Assembly: GCA_035700225.1 (NCBI GenBank)
Contig: DASSOT010000013.1
Span: 1 to 7,432 of the forward strand
DNA: 7,432 bases
From: JANWLD01 sp035700225
Lineage (GTDB): Bacteria > Patescibacteriota > Saccharimonadia > Saccharimonadales > 2-12-FULL-41-12
Direction of reading: 5' to 3'
The position numbers and the translations under genes were made by a program. Below the pieces are notes generated by a model, which was not told where the DNA came from, made no database searches, and was given only the letters and a program-made list of their open reading frames with translations. The first letter of the stretch is position 1, and each line of letters starts with the position of its first letter. Below are positions 5,255 to 7,432 of this stretch, one piece after another.

Positions 5255-5502
5255 CGGCGTTTAATCCACCACTCTTTCATGAAAGAGATTGTCAAAGTCG
5301 ATAAACCGAACCCGGCGGCTGGAATCAAAGCATTGACCAGCGGCCGGTCAATATGGGCCGCCCACATGAATACCGCGATTACCAGATAAGTCAGGGCTAC
5401 TATCAGGATTCTTCGAAATGAACTGGTTTCCCAGGCTTTGTCCAACTCAACCCGCTTGTTACGGGTTTCGATAGCCTTGACTCGTTTCTCCAAATCCTTC
5501 AT
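5251..5502 (-). CDS. small coiled-coil/two-helix membrane protein
   Basis: This 83-residue protein begins MKDLEKRVKAIETRNKRVEL, a charged helix suited to a coiled coil. It continues DKAWETSSFRR and then has two hydrophobic helices at about 31-48 and 55-73, ending in a basic tail. I associate this pattern (LEKRV...RNKRVELDKAWETS..RR) with small conserved proteins of unknown function in candidate-phyla-radiation bacteria; that is recall, not a search. An in-frame ATG at 5523 would add MCGKNSL. I prefer 5502 because remembered relatives start at MKDLEKR and an extended -10 lies seven bases before it, giving a leaderless message. The gene overlaps the Nudix gene by four bases. Charge suggests both ends may be cytoplasmic. 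Function unknown. Confidence 0.85.
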   Translation of the reverse strand: MKDLEKRVKAIETRNKRVELDKAWETSSFRRILIVALTYLVIAVFMWAAHIDRPLVNALIPAAGFGLSTLTISFMKEWWIKRR

Positions 5503-5509
5503 TAGTGAA

Positions 5510-5518
5510 TTTTTACCA
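5510..5518 (-). promoter_or_regulatory. possible extended -10 element for the membrane protein-Nudix pair
   Basis: The minus strand reads TGG followed by TAAAAA, seven bases before the ATG at 5502, so transcription would start at or next to that codon. The -10 hexamer matches only 4 of 6 and the -35 region is poor. Confidence 0.35.
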
Positions 5519-5523
5519 CACAT

Positions 5524-5676
5524 CTTGCGCTTAGGCTAGTTTTGGTGCGCTGGCCGAGGAATGGAATGAGCCGTACAAATGGTACGGTGAATGAATACCG
5601 GAAGTAGCAAGCCAAAAATAGTCAAGAAACCAACGGAATCTCTGGGTTCGCCAGAGAACAGGTTGGCTGGCGCAAG
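5524..5676 (+). ncRNA. candidate structured RNA, three-way junction
   Basis: The gap between acsA and the next gene contains nested pairings that fit together. P1 is CTTGCGC (5524-5530) with GCGCAAG (5670-5676). P2 is 5534-5545 with 5612-5623: twelve positions, one G-A mismatch and one G-U. P3 is CCGTAC/GTACGG (5571-5576/5582-5587). P4 is CCAAC/GTTGG (5630-5634/5662-5666) enclosing TCTCTGG/CCAGAGA (5639-5645/5651-5657). P1, P2 and P4 meet with linkers of only 3, 6 and 3 bases. G-U pairs at 5535/5622, 5546/5611 and 5570/5588 exist only in the + strand RNA. A weak promoter, TTGACT (5477-5482) with CATTAG at 17 bases, lies upstream. No terminator is seen, and I recognise no known RNA class. On the minus strand it could instead be an mRNA leader structure. 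Confidence 0.4.
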
Positions 5677-5684
5677 TTGTGGGG

Positions 5685-7427
5685 CTAGTAATCTTCGAGA
5701 GTTGAGGTATCGCCGATATCCTCGCCGAGCTCTTGCGATTTCAAAATACGCCGCATTATCTTGCCGGAACGGGTCTTAGGCAGTTTGTCTATGAACTCGA
5801 TTTCGCGCGGATAGGCGTGTCCAGCCAGATGTTTCTTGACGTGGGCCTGGATTTCATTCTTTAGTTCGTCATGTTTAGGTACGCCCGGTTTGACTACGAC
5901 GAAGGCCTTGATTATCTGCCCGCGTACAGCGTCCGGTTTACCGATGACGCCCGCTTCGACTACGGCAGGATGCTCTACCAGGGCGCTTTCGACCTCGAAC
6001 GGTCCGACGCGCTCGCCTGCAGTGTTTATTACGTCATCCGCCCGGCCTACGAACCAGAAGTAGCCGTCTTTGTCCTTTACGGCGCGATCGCCGCTGATAT
6101 ACCACTCGCCCTTGAAATAAGAATCATATTTCTCTTTGTTGCCCCAGATAGTTTTCATCAGCGAGGAAACGGTGGAGGCCTTAAGAACCAGGTCGCCTTC
6201 CTTTCCGTCAGCGACTTCTTTGCCGGAATCGTCAATCACCGCGGCCTCGATACCGGGCAGAGGCTTGCCCATGGAGCCGGGGCGTATATCCAGGCAGGGG
6301 TAGTTGGTAATGGTGATTGCGCCCTGCTCGGTCTGCCACCAGGTGTCATGAAAGGGCAGGCCGAATGCGTCCATACCCCACCAGATAGCTTCAGGATTCA
6401 GCGGTTCGCCGACACTGCATAGGTGCCTGAGCGCGCTTAAGTCGAAATCTTTCGGTGAAACGGGAGCGCCCATAAGCATGCGTATGGCCGTAGGCGCGGA
6501 GTACCAGATGGTAACTTTGTTATCCTGAAGCACCTTGTACCAAGCCTCGGGGCTGAAGCGTCCGTCATAAATCACCGAAGTTCCGCCCAGCCCCCAGATG
6601 CCGAGCACGCCGTAGACCACGCCGGTAACCCAGCCTAAATCCGCCGTGCACCAATAAATATCGTCTTCTTGAACGTCCAAGGAATATTTCGTGGTAACCA
6701 TTGCTTGCAGAACATCGTAGTGCGCATGGACCACGCCTTTGGGTTTGCCAGTGGTGCCGGATGTGTAGAGCATGTACGAATAATCATCCTTGCTCATATG
6801 TAAGGTTTGAAAATCTTCACTGGCAGTTTTCATCTCGGCTTCGTAGGAGATAATGCCATCGCCTTCGGGCAGGGTTTCGCCGCGCTCAATGATGATTACC
6901 TTTTCCAAATCAGGCAAGTCTTTTCTGATACTTTCGATACGCGGATATAGCTCGGGGCTGGTTACGACTACTTTGGCGCCGCTGTCCTGCAGGCGGTCCA
7001 AAAGGGCAATTTCCTGAAATGCGGCGAACAGCGTACCGGCGATGGCGCCCATCTTAAATATGCCCAAGAAAGCGAAGTAGCGCTCAGGTATCGGCGGCAA
7101 GAAAATGAAGACTCTTTCGCCCTTTTTTATACCCTGTCCGACCAGGACATTGGCGAATTTGTCAGTTTCACTCTTCATCTGTGCGAAAGAATAAGATTGC
7201 TTATTGCCATCGGCTCCGGCGTATATAAGCGCGGGCTTGTCTTTGCGCTCACCCAGTGCATGCCGGTCTATGCAGTTGTAGGCGATATTCAAAGTGCCGT
7301 CGTCAAAGAAATCCACCAACTCCTTTTCGGCTTTGTCCCAGGAAAAATCCTTATAAGTCTTGTCGTAATCGGTAATGTTAGGGGTAATCTTGGGCTTGTT
7401 TTCTATGACTTTGGGATTATCTTCCAT
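5685..7427 (-). CDS. acsA: acetyl-CoA synthetase (AMP-forming), Bacillus AcsA type
   Basis: This 580-residue cytoplasmic ligase activates acetate with ATP to acetyl-AMP and transfers it to CoA, feeding acetyl-CoA metabolism. The N-terminal part (NITDYDKTYKDFSWDKAEKE), the length and the motif wording match the shorter AcsA of Bacillus (about 570 residues) better than the roughly 650-residue enterobacterial Acs. Motifs in order: phosphate loop YTSGTTGKPKG at 221-231; WCTADLGWVTG at about 259-269; SVGEPLNPEA at 338-347; DTWWQTE at 361-367, whose Trp pair shapes a small acyl pocket; YISGD at 443-447; hinge region GRADDVINTAGERVGPFEVE at 461-480; and PKTRSGKIMRR at 550-560 with catalytic Lys556, the residue controlled by acetylation in relatives. 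After DTWWQTE comes QGA where most Acs have TGG/TGS. The start is five bases from the window edge, so an upstream start cannot be excluded. No acetoin (acu) genes follow it. Confidence 0.96.
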   Translation of the reverse strand: MEDNPKVIENKPKITPNITDYDKTYKDFSWDKAEKELVDFFDDGTLNIAYNCIDRHALGERKDKPALIYAGADGNKQSYSFAQMKSETDKFANVLVGQGIKKGERVFIFLPPIPERYFAFLGIFKMGAIAGTLFAAFQEIALLDRLQDSGAKVVVTSPELYPRIESIRKDLPDLEKVIIIERGETLPEGDGIISYEAEMKTASEDFQTLHMSKDDYSYMLYTSGTTGKPKGVVHAHYDVLQAMVTTKYSLDVQEDDIYWCTADLGWVTGVVYGVLGIWGLGGTSVIYDGRFSPEAWYKVLQDNKVTIWYSAPTAIRMLMGAPVSPKDFDLSALRHLCSVGEPLNPEAIWWGMDAFGLPFHDTWWQTEQGAITITNYPCLDIRPGSMGKPLPGIEAAVIDDSGKEVADGKEGDLVLKASTVSSLMKTIWGNKEKYDSYFKGEWYISGDRAVKDKDGYFWFVGRADDVINTAGERVGPFEVESALVEHPAVVEAGVIGKPDAVRGQIIKAFVVVKPGVPKHDELKNEIQAHVKKHLAGHAYPREIEFIDKLPKTRSGKIMRRILKSQELGEDIGDTSTLEDY

Positions 7428-7432
7428 GAAAC

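Noticed and set aside
5503..5523. ATG at 5523 as the start of the small membrane protein
   Set aside because: It adds seven residues not expected from remembered relatives and overlaps the probable -10 element. It also lacks a ribosome site. It remains possible if the promoter call is wrong.
5639..5657. TCTCTGG/CCAGAGA hairpin as intrinsic terminator of acsA
   Set aside because: The stem is strong and well placed after acsA, but the minus strand continues ATTCCGTTGG without a U-tract. It fits better as the tip of the larger P4 stem.
5524..5676. Hammerhead ribozyme or 5S-like three-way junction
   Set aside because: A GAAA lies at the junction, but the CUGAUGA core of a hammerhead is absent. 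Helix lengths and conserved bases do not match 5S rRNA, SRP RNA or RNase P RNA.
5871..6422. 183-codon open frame on the + strand inside acsA
   Set aside because: It is opposite the conserved C-terminal half of acetyl-CoA synthetase. There is no ribosome site or recognisable domain; it reflects codon bias of the real gene.
1..7432. CRISPR arrays, insertion sequences, integrases, attachment-site duplications
   Set aside because: No regularly spaced repeats, transposase or recombinase motifs, or duplicated tRNA 3' ends were seen on either strand.

Overview
The window is ordinary bacterial chromosome with moderate GC content and eight protein genes recognisable by family or by independent signals. 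Two things look new: a possible structured RNA and a strongly promoted 27-codon gene. The organism may be a candidate-phyla-radiation (Patescibacteria/Saccharibacteria-like) bacterium. The reasons are a small coiled-coil/two-helix membrane protein of a type I associate with those genomes, several apparently leaderless genes, and many short orphan genes. This assignment is an inference held at about even odds. TGA ends several genes normally, so the UGA-to-glycine code of Gracilibacteria/Absconditabacteria does not apply. No mobile element, CRISPR array or attachment site was found.

Left part (1-2568). A truncated EamA-type transporter on the + strand converges on a 14-helix DHA2-type multidrug exporter on the - strand. 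Upstream of the exporter, on the same strand, is an unrecognised charged protein with a cysteine cluster and its own extended -10 promoter.

Middle (2609-3961). A one-domain RRM RNA-binding protein on the - strand ends in a clear intrinsic terminator. Between its start and the TRIC-like channel gene lies a textbook sigma-70 promoter (TTGACA, 17 nt, TATAAT) pointing right. It drives a 27-codon gene with an ideal ribosome binding site, and that gene runs tail-to-tail into the end of the channel gene. Bases about 2960-3106 hold nothing else that I recognise. The channel gene is divergent from a tRNA with anticodon CAT.

Right part (3961-7432). Two small orphan genes follow the tRNA on the + strand. 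The first appears to be transcribed from a promoter that abuts the tRNA and starts at its own ATG. On the - strand, acsA (acetyl-CoA synthetase) is followed by a 162-base gap, then the small membrane protein and a Nudix hydrolase joined by an ATGA overlap. The gap folds on paper into a compact three-way junction closed by a 7-bp stem, and G-U wobbles favour the + strand.

The genes do not form one pathway. They are housekeeping-type functions (acetate activation, nucleotide-pool sanitation, export, RNA binding) mixed with small lineage-specific genes.
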